Source of the DNA: Pomphorhynchus laevis
Taxonomy: Eukaryota > Acanthocephala > Palaeacanthocephala > Echinorhynchida > Pomphorhynchidae
Length of the DNA stretch: 64,000 nt
Direction: 5' to 3'
NCBI GenBank assembly: GCA_012934845.2
Contig: WNNJ02001121.1
Coordinates: forward strand, 248,001-312,000
Shown: positions 44,732-55,655 of the stretch, piece by piece
How positions within the stretch are numbered: the first letter of the stretch is position 1
Layout: each line of letters starts with the position of its first letter
The notes under the pieces: model-generated
The model's input: only the letters and a program-made list of their open reading frames with translations
What the model was told of the DNA's origin: nothing
Database searches by the model: none
Made by a program: the position numbers and the translations under genes

Positions 44732-45145
44732 TTGCCCCACACTGTACATGCAATGGTAACGCTGCCAGATATAAAAGGATGTCGGTGTGCGAAAAACAAA
44801 ACAGCGTGTGTTAACTGCTGGACAACTTGTCGCCAAAATACACGTCTAAATATGATGCTTAAGAACTCAGATAACAAGTCAATTGAAAATTTAAATTGTA
44901 ATCTTTCAACAATCGATCCATCTATTGAACCGGTTACGGTCACATACAGTTCAGAGATTTCAAATTATGAAAAATTAATTGAAGACATGTATATCACGGT
45001 AATAAGTTGGGTACCAAATCATATGACGCCCCCGAAATGCACTGTTAGCAATCAATTTATCAATCTCCTAACAGAGAAATTCAACGCAGTCGCGAGTCCT
45101 AGCTTACATGAACAACGGCCCTTGAACGAAGTTGTAGTTGCCTGA
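44732..45145 (+). CDS. H1 N-terminal segment with cysteine cluster
   Basis: The open frame (138 codons; the frame stays open upstream to about 44680) carries GCRCAKNKTACVNCWTTCRQ, a C-x-C-x6-C-x2-C-x3-C pattern like CXC-type zinc-binding clusters. No other domain is visible. A degraded link follows, then the peptide FSRFMRAGKTNAAIRILNDT (about 45330-45390), which leads into the RT. Confidence 0.5.
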   Translation: MPHTVHAMVTLPDIKGCRCAKNKTACVNCWTTCRQNTRLNMMLKNSDNKSIENLNCNLSTIDPSIEPVTVTYSSEISNYEKLIEDMYITVISWVPNHMTPPKCTVSNQFINLLTEKFNAVASPSLHEQRPLNEVVVA

Positions 45146-45499
45146 CATTTGATCTTATGATCAAGAAAAATCGGTACGATAAGAAAGACTCTCCAACGAA
45201 GAATTGATAGCTGGAATTTGGGTAAGTACGAATAAGTGTTTGATGAGGCATGCATTTTATAGCATCGAAAGACTAGTGGGAAATATGCAAAAGATTTTCA
45301 TCGGATAAGTAAGCACAAGCAATTTTCTCGTTTTATGCGAGCTGGCAAAACAAATGCAGCGATAAGAATTCTCAACGACACAGAAGATGGCAATGCCGTT
45401 TATCGTTTCGATGATGTGTATGAAGGTAAGCATGTATCTGATATCTTGGCTGAATTACATCCTCCCGCGCAACCAATTTCACCAGAGGCAGTATAATCT

Positions 45500-46285
45500 T
45501 TGCCAATAACTAATTGTAAATCCCATTACTTTTCTATATATAGTGGAATTGATGGACGTACGATTATCAAGGAATCGTTGAGGACCCATGGAGGGGCCAG
45601 CCCTTCTGGAATAACGGATATTGCTTTTAGGGGGATGTTAACAGCTTTTGGATCGCATTCGATAAAGTTAGTGGATGCCATTGCGAGTTTAGCAGTGCGC
45701 ATCGCATCTGAATTAATTCCGACTGAGTCGTTACAGGCATACGTTAACAGCAGAATTGTCGCTTTAAATAAGCACCCGGGTGTTCGTCCTATTGGAGTAG
45801 GTGAAGTGTTTCGTCGTGTAATTGGCAAAGCCATTTTGAATGTGTCTAAAAGAGATTTACGAGCAGTAGCAGGTAATTTGCAAATGTGTGCGGGACAACC
45901 AGGTGGGTTAGCGTATGTTATACATACATTAAACGATCGCTTTCACTCGGACGAGGAATGTGGAATATTGTCGGTGGACGCGAAGAACGCGTTTAATCTA
46001 ATGAATAGGTGTCTAATGCTTAAAAATGTCGATAAAGTATGCCCTGCCCTTACATGCGTTCTAAGAAATACATACAGATTAGATGCTTTACTTGTTGGTG
46101 AAGAAGGTAATTTAGTGTCGGCAGAAGGGGTCACACAAGGGGACCCCCTCGCGATGCCAGCATTTGCAATCTTGTCTATGTCTTTGATATATAAAATCCG
46201 TGGATTTATTCCAGCGGTAAAGATGTGTTGGTATGCAGATGATTCGACTTTCGTTGGTGGTTTTGAAGATCTATCACGTGTATAA
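45500..46285 (+). CDS. H1 reverse transcriptase domain
   Basis: 261 codons open. Motifs: HGGASPSGITDIAFRGML, VALNKHPGVRPIGVGEVFRR (fingers), CAGQPGGLAYVIHTL, ILSVDAKNAFNLMNR (palm A, 45.97 kb), GVTQGDPLAMPAFAILS (motif B, 46.13 kb) and catalytic WYADDSTFVGG (46.23 kb). All RT catalytic aspartates are present. The thumb continues in other frames: GLKVLGAPIGTPKFVKEY (46.43 kb) and LPTNIKGLEIRNIEKES (46.74 kb). The TQGDPLAMP form of motif B differs from CR1, RTE and Jockey (PQGS). Confidence 0.75.
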   Translation: MPITNCKSHYFSIYSGIDGRTIIKESLRTHGGASPSGITDIAFRGMLTAFGSHSIKLVDAIASLAVRIASELIPTESLQAYVNSRIVALNKHPGVRPIGVGEVFRRVIGKAILNVSKRDLRAVAGNLQMCAGQPGGLAYVIHTLNDRFHSDEECGILSVDAKNAFNLMNRCLMLKNVDKVCPALTCVLRNTYRLDALLVGEEGNLVSAEGVTQGDPLAMPAFAILSMSLIYKIRGFIPAVKMCWYADDSTFVGGFEDLSRV

Positions 46286-46946
46286 CGTCTCCTTTGTTCA
46301 ATAGGTAACAGTATGGGTTCCATGTAAATCAAACCAAATCGAAGTTGCTTATTCATACACGAAACATGATCCGCGCTCAATATATCTTTGGGGTTGATGG
46401 CATAAGTATTATTGACGATGGATTAAAGGTACTTGGTGCACCTATTGGCACACCAAAGTTTGTAAAAGAATATTGCTGCGAGCAGTTTTTATTAATGTCA
46501 GATCTAGTCGAGGATGTCGCTAATGCCGCTAATACCGATGCACATTCCGCATTTATAACATATTCTCTTGCAGTTCAGTCAAAGTGGACTCACCTATTCT
46601 GTTGATTGCGAGATTTGTGCTGTTGATTGCCACATTGAATGGTTGAATAATCTAAAAAAATGCTATTGAAACAAAATTCATGAATGTCATTTTTGACGAT
46701 GACATTGATGTTGCTTTGAGAAATGTATGTTCGTTGCCGACTAATATTAAAGGACTTGAAATACGAAATATTGAAAAGGAATCGATCCGACAGTACAAGG
46801 ATGCACGGGTGTTATCATCCATTTATGAAAAACCTGCTTTAGATATCGATTTCTCAGTAACACAGTTATTGTCTGCAATTCGAAAAGAGCACAAAGAAGA
46901 AAATCGTAGTCGTGTTTAAAATCTCAAGCCAGTAATCAAGCCTATA

Positions 46947-47597
46947 GTGCAAAAATCCGTGGGATATGCATCTCTGAAAGGTGCTTCTAGCTGGTTAACA
47001 AGAGATGCTTTGGTTTCTTCGGAATGCAAGTTGTCAACGCAAGAGTTTCGAGATGCTCTATCTGTTCGATACGGTTTAACTCCCAAAAATTTGCCGGAAA
47101 AGTTTCAATGCGGTCAGAGTTTAACAACGACACATGCTCTATCGTGCAAAAGAGGTGCATTCAATTTCATTCGTCATAATGAACTTCGTGATTTTTTGGT
47201 TAAGAAGTTGAACACAGTCTGTTGGAATGTGTATGCAGAACTTACTCTGACTCCAGTTCCAGAAAACGTAATTTTTGATAGTAGCACAACAACCAGACAA
47301 GATGATGCTCGAGCTGATATAGTGAGTAATGGACTCTTCGATGGGAATATGGAGCGTACATTTTTTGATGTAGTCGTTTTCAACAATCATGCACAATCCT
47401 ACTGCAAAAAGTCGACAGATGATACTTTTACTTTTCACGGAAATAGAAAATGTGCAAAGTATGAAGAGAGGATACATACATTAGAAAACAGCACATTTTG
47501 CCCCCTTATTTGGGCGACTACTGGCGGTGCTGGCAAAAGTGCAAGAGCATGTATCAAATTATTGGCTCTAAAAATTGCTGAACGGCAAAAAAAATAA
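46947..47597 (+). CDS. H1 C-terminal Cys/His and putative nuclease domain
   Basis: 216 codons. The first third has LKGASSWLTRDALVSSECKL and EFRDALSVRYGLTPKNL. Then comes C-G-x6-H-A-L-S-C (CGQSLTTTHALSC) with FIRHNELRDF, a Cys2-His2-like knot. ARADIVSNGLF, RTFFDVVVFNNHAQSY and a KCAKYEERI helix follow. The D-I, FFDV and E/K spacing resembles a PD-(D/E)XK nuclease core, as in restriction-like-endonuclease LINEs. That reading is inference; H2, H3 and K share the frame of conserved residues. Confidence 0.6.
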   Translation: MQKSVGYASLKGASSWLTRDALVSSECKLSTQEFRDALSVRYGLTPKNLPEKFQCGQSLTTTHALSCKRGAFNFIRHNELRDFLVKKLNTVCWNVYAELTLTPVPENVIFDSSTTTRQDDARADIVSNGLFDGNMERTFFDVVVFNNHAQSYCKKSTDDTFTFHGNRKCAKYEERIHTLENSTFCPLIWATTGGAGKSARACIKLLALKIAERQKK

Positions 47598-47884
47598 ATA
47601 TTGAGACGACCGCTTCGATCAGGACATATATCAGTATGTCACTTGCAAAAATTTGTTCTGCGGCGCTTCGATGTCCACGCGTAGAATATTATCGGATTTC
47701 ATCTTTTCAAGCAGAAAGTGATTTTCCAGAGTGACTGCGGCAAATGTAAAAAGATATATTTTTTTCTGACAAAATTAGGACCGATTTCCGGGTTACCTTC
47801 AAAATGTTAATATTTTTGTGTAAAAAATATTTTATGTAAATAAATAATAAGTCATTAAATAATAAAGGTAATAAAGGTAATAAA

Positions 47885-48890
47885 TGATAAGTCATTTAGA
47901 AATGTGATAAAAAGAAGAGGACCCAATACAGTACCCTGAGGAACTCCACAATTTTCATCTTGTAGTAAAAACGTGGATCCCTACTCTAACTCTGTAGAAC
48001 TCGATCGAATACCTTTGAAAAATCTAAGAAGATAAAGTCTAAGAAGAAAATCGCATAAGCTTGTCTCCTCAGTTCACAATTCACAGGCTGGCATCATGTT
48101 AGTAAGACAACTTTTTGGAACGAAAACCGTGCTGAAAATTTGTAATAGTCCTGTGTTCATCTATTAATGCAAAATTTTACGGGCAATCAATCTCTCCATA
48201 ACTTTACATATGGAACTTGTGAGGCCTATATGTCTATAGTCTGAGCAAGATGACGTTATCGATTTCTTGGGAATTGGGACAATAATTGCAGACTTCCACA
48301 AATTAGGAACGTAGGAGTTGGAAATACTGTATTGGAAGAGTTTGGCAAGAAATGTAGCAAGACATGAAGATAGGCTTTTTAGAAGGAATGGAGAAATGTC
48401 ATCCGGGCCTGTTGAACTATGTGGATGGCAAGATTTCTTAAGCATATCTCAACTTCACTGGAATATACTTAAAAGTTGTTGACCGTTGTGTAATAGCTCC
48501 TAATCTCCAAATAGCAGTTTTCACATAATCATCATACGGAATAGAAAAGCATGAAGCAAGAGCTTCAGCAATTTCAACTTTATTAGTCAATACACCATTC
48601 TTCGTATTAATACAATTGATTAGATGGATAGTTCTATTTCGGCGCACATATGCACAAAACTGTTTAGGCTCATCATTAACCTTAATTCCAATAACTGCTG
48701 CGAACTCATTCCGCTTTCTTAGTTTTATTCTTGTACCTAAGTTTCGTATTAGTCTATAACGAGGAATTAGATTCGAATCTGAAGGTGACATGCGCCAAAG
48801 GTAATTACGAGTTTTTAACATAAGCTTCAGATTTTTATCAAACCAAGAAGGAAATTTCAATTTTGAAAAAATCGCACGTGTCTGGAGTGA
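47885..48890 (-). mobile_element. CR1-like LINE J fragment (linker and RT fingers/palm)
   Basis: On the minus strand: FPSWFDKNLKLMLKTRNYLW (48.85 kb), QFCAYVRRNRTIHLINCINT, HPHSSTGPDDISPFLLKSLS (48.4 kb), WKSAIIVPIPKKSITSSCSD and YRHIGLTSSICKVMERLIAR. Then a degraded QHGFRSKK and GVPQGTVLGPLLFITFLND (47.95 kb). It is related to F1 and F3 but distinct. Both ends are missing, with two or more frameshifts. Between 47700 and 47885 nothing is recognised. Confidence 0.75.
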
Positions 48891-49109
48891 ATGCTTCCGA
48901 TATATTCATTAGATAATCCAAAATCTGATCAAGCAGCTCCTCTTTTCACCTATCGCGCGAAGTGGATAAAGCTGACTAAAATTTTAAATTTCATAAAATA
49001 TTTTTCAATATAAAATTTTAAATTTTAAATATTCTTACAAATTAAACATGCACTCAATTGTTGATCGCGGTGGCATCTTATACAACTCGAGTTGGCTCTT
49101 ATTAGTGAA

Positions 49110-49157
49110 ATTCCTAATTTCTGTCTACTATTAATATGGTAGACAGAAATTAGGAAT
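49110..49157. repeat. 19-bp perfect inverted repeat
   Basis: ATTCCTAATTTCTGTCTAC (49110-49128) pairs with its exact complement at 49139-49157 across a 10-base AT loop. A second pair (TAATACTAGAATA / TATTCTAGTATTA) lies about 15 bases to the right. The interval 48891-49690 otherwise shows no gene. Confidence 0.8.
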
Positions 49158-49689
49158 ACATAATATTAATACTAGAATACATCATATTCTAGTATTATTA
49201 AATACATAATACTAGAATATGTGCGATGATTTAGCTTGTTAGAAATGCAGTAATATGTTTTAATAAATCGTGCGTTTCAATACCTAAACAACATGATAAT
49301 ATTGTCAGGCTTATGTTGTTGATAGAATCAAAACACTAATAGATTTAGATGGCAAAATACTCCTACATCATATGAAAGTTATGGTTACGAGTGATATATG
49401 ACAAATCGACGAGAAGTGCGAAAAGGAGGGATACGAAAATACAACATTTAATGCTTTTTAATCAAGTTATCAATAGTACGTTTGAAAGCATCGATACTAT
49501 CGGTTAATCCTGAGGCACCTCATTTAATTGGTGTAGGCACCCAACAGCCTAGAAGCAGAAAATTATTTTTCAGACTGTAACAGGAATTTGATTGTAAGCA
49601 TTCTTGATATCCAGCCTCAAAAAGTTTCGATAATTTGCTAATATGTCTATTGAATTTTAAAGAATCAATTAAATAATTCAAGAAATACA

Positions 49690-50900
49690 AATGTTTTACA
49701 ACGAAGCCAGTCCGCAGGCATGGCTTCCAACATGTACGCGCTGTTGCTCCTTTTAATTTTAGCGCTGATTCGCTGTAGCAGTCATCTACCTGCACTCGGT
49801 TCTTGAGTAATCTCCCCTAATCGATTCTCGAGGACACGCGAAAACTCTATTGCGTATTCGCCGGGATGATCGAGAATATCGACTGCAACCGAGACAAACT
49901 TGTATACAGGCAGAGCTGTCAAGTTTGATGTATTTGCGGCGCTTGCGATGTTCGGCTTCAGAGAGCACGGCATTTGGTGAATAAATCACAGTTGCTGACC
50001 AGCTCGGTCCCAGAGTATTGGGACATGTGTAATCCCAGACCAGCAGACGATCGGAGCTCTATGGGACTAAGAACACACCGTATGGTCGTTTACTATTGGT
50101 CATATAGAGTCCCGGCGGCTCAAGACGTTCGGGAACGCCAATAGAATAGAGTGCCTGCCGTATCAAATTTTTTACTGCCGCATGACGGCTGTTACGCGAT
50201 TTCAATTTGCGGCTGTTGAAATAGTGAATGAGTTCAGCCGTTGATCTACATGCGCATTTAAACGAGCCGCGAGGTATCTGACCAAATTTAAGACCGATTG
50301 CCAACGAGAAGAAGGTATCGTCGAACTTGATTCTGAACGCGGCTGATGGATTTGTCTTCAAAAGAGACCCGCTAAGACCGTTCTTTGCAGATAGTAAACG
50401 AATTTTGTCAACCAAATGTGGAGAATCGTCGGAAAGCTTGGTGTGGCAGCTTTCACATAGAAGATTCAAACAAAGTCTTTGAGTTTGTTTTTCCTTTGGC
50501 GGATCCAATGCAGTTTGCCGACGCCAAATGGAAGTTGTGACGGAATGATCAACGTAGAGTAAAAAAGGGGCTGGATTGATTTCAGATTTATCCAAAATTG
50601 CAGTCACAATTCCGATCGAGGCGGAGAACGAGGTGAAGAAAGCTGGAACTGCGAAATCGCATGCGAATTGTAATTTGAGGCTAGCAAAACGAATCGGCAT
50701 GAACGCCTAAATAGTCGTTAGCCCATAGATTTTTATGTTTAGTCTCCCTGACAATTTGCAACTGCAGCTCATCGAAATTCCTAGGGAGGTTAGGTCACTC
50801 ATAGCAGGGTGAGGCTCTAAGAAGATGCACAATCCTTGGAAGACTTGAGTAACGAGACATCAGGATGAGTGCATCCTGATAACGGAGCAAAGATAATTGC
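49690..50900 (-). mobile_element. RT element K, thumb and C-terminal domain (H-related)
   Basis: The minus strand encodes LPRIVHLLRASPCYE (50.83 kb), MPIRFASLKLQFACDFAVPA (50.70 kb), and FSLAIGLKFGQIPRGSFKCA. Then come SRNSRHAAVKNLIRQALYSI, GVPERLEPPGL with KRPYGVFLVP, and RLLVWDYTCPNTLGPSW (50.02 kb). A shifted frame ends with YKFVSVAVDILDHPGEYAIE and LLQRISAKIKRSN (49.75 kb). This order (Cys patch, RH-x-x-N, KRPDG, WDxT) matches a C-terminal nuclease-like domain of invertebrate RT elements and parallels H1. The only intact frame is 50059-50700. The RT core is missing; the usual KRPDG reads KRPYG. Confidence 0.65.
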
Positions 50901-51194
50901 TTGCCCATACATCCTAGTTGGGTTAACGCGACCTAAAGCCGTGATCGGATTTGATTAACACCAGATATTAGGCACCTGAGAAGCGATGCTTCACTTCGAG
51001 AAATGCAACATAGTTCAGGTAATGTTTATCTACCCTAAAGTTATCATCATATAATTCTAGAAAATGAAGATCGTTGTGAAGGTGAGATTAGAGTTATTCA
51101 TGCTAACGATGCCACGAAGTTTAGATTGATATATTCCGTGATATAAGATAAGATTAAGTGAACAAGACAACGCTTAAGGAATTTCGATTTTAAG

Positions 51195-53792
51195 GTGTTT
51201 AATCTTATCTTAACTCCGCTTTGGTCGGGCGACAAATCCAAACAAATTGGTCTTGGATTCAAATGTGTATACTACGGAAAACCTAAAACGTCTAGTGGCG
51301 TATGCATCATTGTCTCCTGTCGTTTACAAAATAGTATTGCGGAAGTTCATCGATACAGTGACCGACTGATGAAAATCACCGTCGCATATGATAACCGGAT
51401 AGTTCACATCTTCAGCGCATATGCGCCACAAACAGGATGCGACAAGGTAGTCAAAGTAAGGTTCTGGACACAGATCGACGAACTGACCCCCGAAGTACCA
51501 AAGGATCACATGATAATCATCGATGGAGATCTATACAGACATGTCAGTGTCGCAAAGGATGGAGACAACTGTCATGGAGGAAAAGGATTTGGACGAAGAG
51601 ACGACGATGGTTGGCAAATCCTTGAATTCGCAGACGTACATGACCTAGTTATATGTAATACATGGTTTTAAAAACGAGCATCACACCTCATCACTTTCCA
51701 CAGCGCCTTAAATAAAACCAAAATCGACTATATCCTGGTTCGACGGGGTGATCTCAAACTCGTAATCGATACGAAATCTATCCCGTATGAATCAGTGACA
51801 ACTCAACACAGACCTGTCGTTACAACTCTAAATATGACCTCGCCGAAGCAACCTCGCGCAGAACGTAACGTGATACCTCGTATAAAATGGTGGAAATTTA
51901 AGGGAACGGAATCGGACTTGAAGCCTCTAAAAATATGGTACCCTTAACGACGATAAATGAAAAATGGGAAAAAGCCAAAACGTTCATTACCAAATTCACC
52001 CAAGAGAAAGAAGTTCGATGGTTTATATGAGAGACTCGATACACGTGAAGGAGAACGCGAAATTTATAGAATCGCCCGAACAAGATACCCAAAAACGCAG
52101 TATACAGAAAAGTTTTATGGAATTAACGATCGAAACGGTGCCTTGATTACCCGTACGACACAGGTATTACAGCGATGGCGAACTTACTTCAATGACATAT
52201 CCACCCAGGAATTCGAACACTCACCCATCCCACATCTTCCGCCGATCGAAGGCCCAGTTATGCCTATAGCAGCTATTGAAATTGAAAGTGCACTACATAA
52301 AATGAAAAACGCAAAAGCTACGGGCCCTGATGATGTAGCTTCAGAATTCTGGAAATCAAGTGTACAAGATTGAACAAGGTTGTTGGTGCAGTTTTTAAAT
52401 CAAATAATCTAAGAAAAGGAGATACCTCTTGATTGGAGACGGAGCACAACCGTACCTATATGGAAACAGAAGGGAAATCCCGCCGAGTGTTCAAATTACC
52501 GCCCGATTCGTATCATTTAACACACCCTCAAGATTTTGGAACATGTAATAAATGATAGGATAAGAAGTATAGTCAAGATATCCCCAAACCAATGTGGGTT
52601 TGTTAAGAACTGTGGCATCATCGATGCTATCCATGCCTTTCGCCTTCTTGAAAAACATCGAGATAAACGGAAAGCTATATGCTGTGCGTTCCTTAATCTT
52701 GAAAAGGCGTTTGATCGGGTCCTGCATGAAGTTATTTGGTACGCTTTAAGATTCCACTTAGTCCCTAAAGAGATTGTTGAGTGGGTCAAGCTAATATACA
52801 AAGGATCAACAAGCCAGATATGTACGACAGTGGGACATACAGATGACTTCCCTACCACCGTTGGAGTTCATCAAGGGTCTGCGCTGTCTCCGTCGCTATT
52901 CATCCTCGTTATGGATGCCGTATCAAACAATCTAAACAGACAGTTTCCGTGGACGATTCAATATGCTGATGACGTCATGCTTGCGTCTCTAGAAAAAGAT
53001 TACTTCCAACAACAAATAAACAGCTGGGGAAATCGACTCAAGCAGTTCGGTCTACGCCTGAACGCGCGTAAAACGGAATACTTGACCACAAATATGAATG
53101 ATGATCAGCCACTACAGTTTGGAGGGCACACACTGAACCAAACAACTACGTTTAAATACCTTGGCTCTACCATAGCCGCAGATGGTAACCTACACGCAGA
53201 GGTCTCTTCACGAGTAAATGCAGCCTGGATGAAGTGGAGGTCAGTTACAGTTATTCTCTGCGATCCAAAGATAAAAGACCGACTGAAGTCGAAAATTTAC
53301 AAAACTGTAATACGACCCATAGTCTTCTACGGTGCTGAATGTTGGCCGATATTAAAATATGAAGAACGCAAAGTTGCCGTAATAGAGACAAAGATGCTTG
53401 GATGGACAGCAGGAAAAACCTAAAAGGATCATGATCGGAACGAAGAAATAAGGAACCAGTTAAGCGTAGTGCCAAAAATAGAGAAACTTCGCGAAAAGTT
53501 TATCTATGGTACGGTCACGTACCATAGTAGTACCATTGTAGTACTTTTCTTTAAAGTACTACAATGGTACGGCCACGTTATCCGCGCAAGCGAACACCAA
53601 CCATCCAATAAGCTCATCGCCGTGACAGTGGATGGAAAGCGTCCGATAGGAAGGCCGAAACTGCGATGGATGGACGTCATACGTCATGATTTGATAAGTG
53701 TTAGACTGAAAACCAAAGACGCCCTTGATAAAAACCAAGTGGAGGCAACTCTCAAAAGCAGCGGACCCGTCCCTACACAGGCAAGACGCTAA
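51195..53792 (+). CDS. LINE D APE-RT frame (one frame throughout, about five in-frame stops)
   Basis: Motifs: IFSAYAPQTGCDK, IIIDGDLYRHV (APE, normally GDxNGHV), KIDYILVRRGDLKLV, TTQHRPVV; then KNAKATGPDDVASEFW, SNYRPIRII, FLNLEKAFDRVLHEVIWYAL, GVHQGSALSPSLFILVMDAV (52.86 kb) and catalytic IQYADDVMLAS (52.95 kb). The C-terminus has FKYLGSTIAADGNLHAEVSS, RLKSKIYKTVIRPIVFYGAE and WYGHVIRASEH, typical of nematode RTE. The same frame holds for about 2.6 kb with no frameshift. In-frame stops include 51669-51671, 52371-52373 and 53421-53423. The open part 52536-53423 holds most of the RT. Confidence 0.85.
53530..53570. repeat. Palindromic insertion inside the LINE D C-terminal domain
   Basis: GTACCATTGTAGTACTTT (53530-53547) and AAAGTACTACAATGGTAC (53553-53570) are exact complements with a 5-base loop. 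The surrounding text repeats the WYGHV-coding region (TATGGTACGGTCACGT, ATGGTACGGCCACGT). It looks like a foldback duplication that left the reading frame intact. Confidence 0.85.
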
Positions 53793-53820
53793 ATAAAAAG
53801 AAGAAGATTAAGAAAACCTT

Positions 53821-54705
53821 CATTTATTTATCAAAGTATTGAATGATTATATTAATTCAATTTTATCCATATATTTATATTTATTTGATGGTTTAGTTTT
53901 TGTTAGATATTCGTTATAGTTATTATAACATATATATTTATATTTTTCCGAATATGAGATTAATTAATTTTACAAACGCTTCTTTAATATCTACTAAATC
54001 TAGATTTGTATAAAGCGTAGTAAAATCGTATGTATTTATATTTTGAAAATTTATTCCTTTTGTCTGTTCTAAAAATTCTTTTGTAGAATTAATACTGAAA
54101 TAGTGTTTTATACCAGTATTAATTTCGATTACCTTGCAATATTTTTTAAAATGTGCTTTAATTACTTTAAGTATTTTATTCATATAGACAGAAAGTGGTT
54201 TTAATGTACATTTAAACGCACTACATATGAACCTAGGTTTTATTGGATTTTTGTAATTTTGGATTCCAATATAATATAGGTATAGTTTTATTATCTGATT
54301 CAACCTTTATACCCTTTTTATCCAATTTAGAACAATGACTTGCAATAACTGTTTCTAAACTTAACTCACTACGTTCATATGTTGGATTTACATTTAAATC
54401 ATTAGAATTAACTTCTTTCGTCAGTAAATCATAATAAAGCTTTTTGCATATGAAGATAAAGTTATTACTAGCTTTATCAATTGTTGTTATTATATAGTCA
54501 TCCTTTAATTTAGTAAGTTCTTTATACATATCTTTATTAATTTGATCTTTCCTTTTATAATTGTTTGTTATTTTTATTTTCTCTCTAATTTCATCATATA
54601 TATAAGTTTTCCAAATGTTTATTTTTGATGTGTTCGTAACCCAGCAAGACCGTAGCAGCTGACATCTAACCGAGCTTCGTTCTCTTTGCATGTAGTGGCT
54701 CTTTG
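53821..54705 (-). mobile_element. PLE-N RT, N-terminal and palm part
   Basis: The minus strand encodes KDDYIITTIDKASNNFIFIC then KKLYYDLLTKEV, IPILYWNPKLQK, FICSAFKCTLKPLSVYMNKI, FQNINTYDFTTLYTNLDLVD (RT palm A region) and EYLTKTKPSNKYKYMD. These are fingers and palm signatures of Penelope-group RTs (DKASNN...YxxLPK-like, YDFTTLYT). It is the only copy here covering this upstream part of the family. It is decayed and ends before the YIDD motif. Confidence 0.75.
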
Positions 54706-55645
54706 AAAAATTATAGAAGAATTTATTGGATGTAATTTAGGTTCGATTTCAACACTAGAACACGCGGTTGATAGCTCATGTCCAAAAAGATCTCTTACTG
54801 CATTATCTTAATATCGGGAGTTCACTACATTTGAATGATATAAGATGAAACAACTTGTTCGATCCGCCACAAGCACAAGATGATTGTGGTCATTTACCGT
54901 ATCAAATCCGTATCGAACCGCAATGGAATCTCTAAATTCATGCCGAGTAAGAAGTTGACATCCTGAAGCAATAGGTAAATCACTAAGTCATGTTGATGCT
55001 CCGCCTACATTGGAAAATTTCAAGGATTGTCGAGCATGTGTCTGAAATGCATCTGAAACAGCTAAACGTGAATAAAATAATTCGATTCGATTTTCGGAAA
55101 GTTCGGCGACGACATTTTGTTGAGCATGCCTTAGGTATTGACAAACCAAAACTGATAGATATGAGTAGTAGACTTTGCTTTGGCTTTCTAACTCGATAAG
55201 GGCAGCATATTAAAGATCCGATATTCCAATACCCCCTAGTCGATCGGTGAAGACACTCCAGTAAACATATCGTCCCATATATTCTTGCCCTAGCATTTTA
55301 ACTAGCAGACTATCACGTATTGCATGCCTTTAGTGATGAGCGAATAAAGACAACAGGGAGTAGTCGTCAATCAATAAGTCCATTTCCATTGCAAAGAATG
55401 TGTTAAGCCGGAATACGCTACATGAGATCGATATTCGCTACAGTTTGAAGACGATCACCAAGTGTTGTCCATGCACATAATTTTTGATCAATCCGCTTAT
55501 TCATAAAGGTCTAAGAGCCAATAGGTGACCCCAGCACCTTTATTCCATAGGTAGTGCATTTTATTCCAGTAAAATCGAGGTTTCTAACTTCCCTAATGAT
55601 TGTGCAATAATAACTTTGTCCAATATTCTAATAATTTCAACGTTA
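54706..55645 (-). mobile_element. RT element H3, thumb and C-terminal domain
   Basis: The minus strand reads GIKVLGSPIGS with TTLGDRLQTVANIDLM (55.5 kb, as GLKVLGAPIGTP in H1), DRLGGIGISDL (55.2 kb), then SLKFSNVGGAST with LSDLPIAS and LTRHEFRDSIAVRYGF (54.95 kb). VRDLFGHELSTACSSVEIEP (54.78 kb) closes it. It aligns along H1 but is interrupted by many stops. It is a separate, strongly diverged family member. It ends next to the Hsp90 relic. Confidence 0.6.
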
Positions 55646-55655
55646 CTATAAAAAT

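Larger units (their letters stand above)
44690..47700 (+). mobile_element. RT element H1 with Cys-rich N-terminus and RHN/nuclease-like C-terminus
   Basis: The pieces in order are a CXC-like cysteine cluster, a linker, an RT domain, a thumb region and a C-terminal Cys/His plus nuclease-like domain. At least three breaks divide it. It is not APE-type, since no APE motifs precede the RT. Similar proteins, as I remember them, occur in cnidarians and other invertebrates as uncharacterised RTs. An R2-like, restriction-like-endonuclease LINE is the nearest named group, but this is not certain. Confidence 0.6.
51195..53820 (+). mobile_element. LINE D: RTE element of the nematode type, 5'-truncated
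   Basis: Single-ORF RTE LINE with APE, RT and C-terminal domain, lacking the first 60 or so residues of the APE domain. The 3' part ends at the stop codon (about 53792) followed by a short AAGAAGAAGATT tail. The interval just upstream (50901-51194) shows no feature. Confidence 0.8.

Noticed and set aside
44593-44943. 116-codon minus-strand frame opposite the H1 N-terminus.
   Set aside because: It is antisense to the cysteine-cluster frame, which connects to the RT element on the plus strand.
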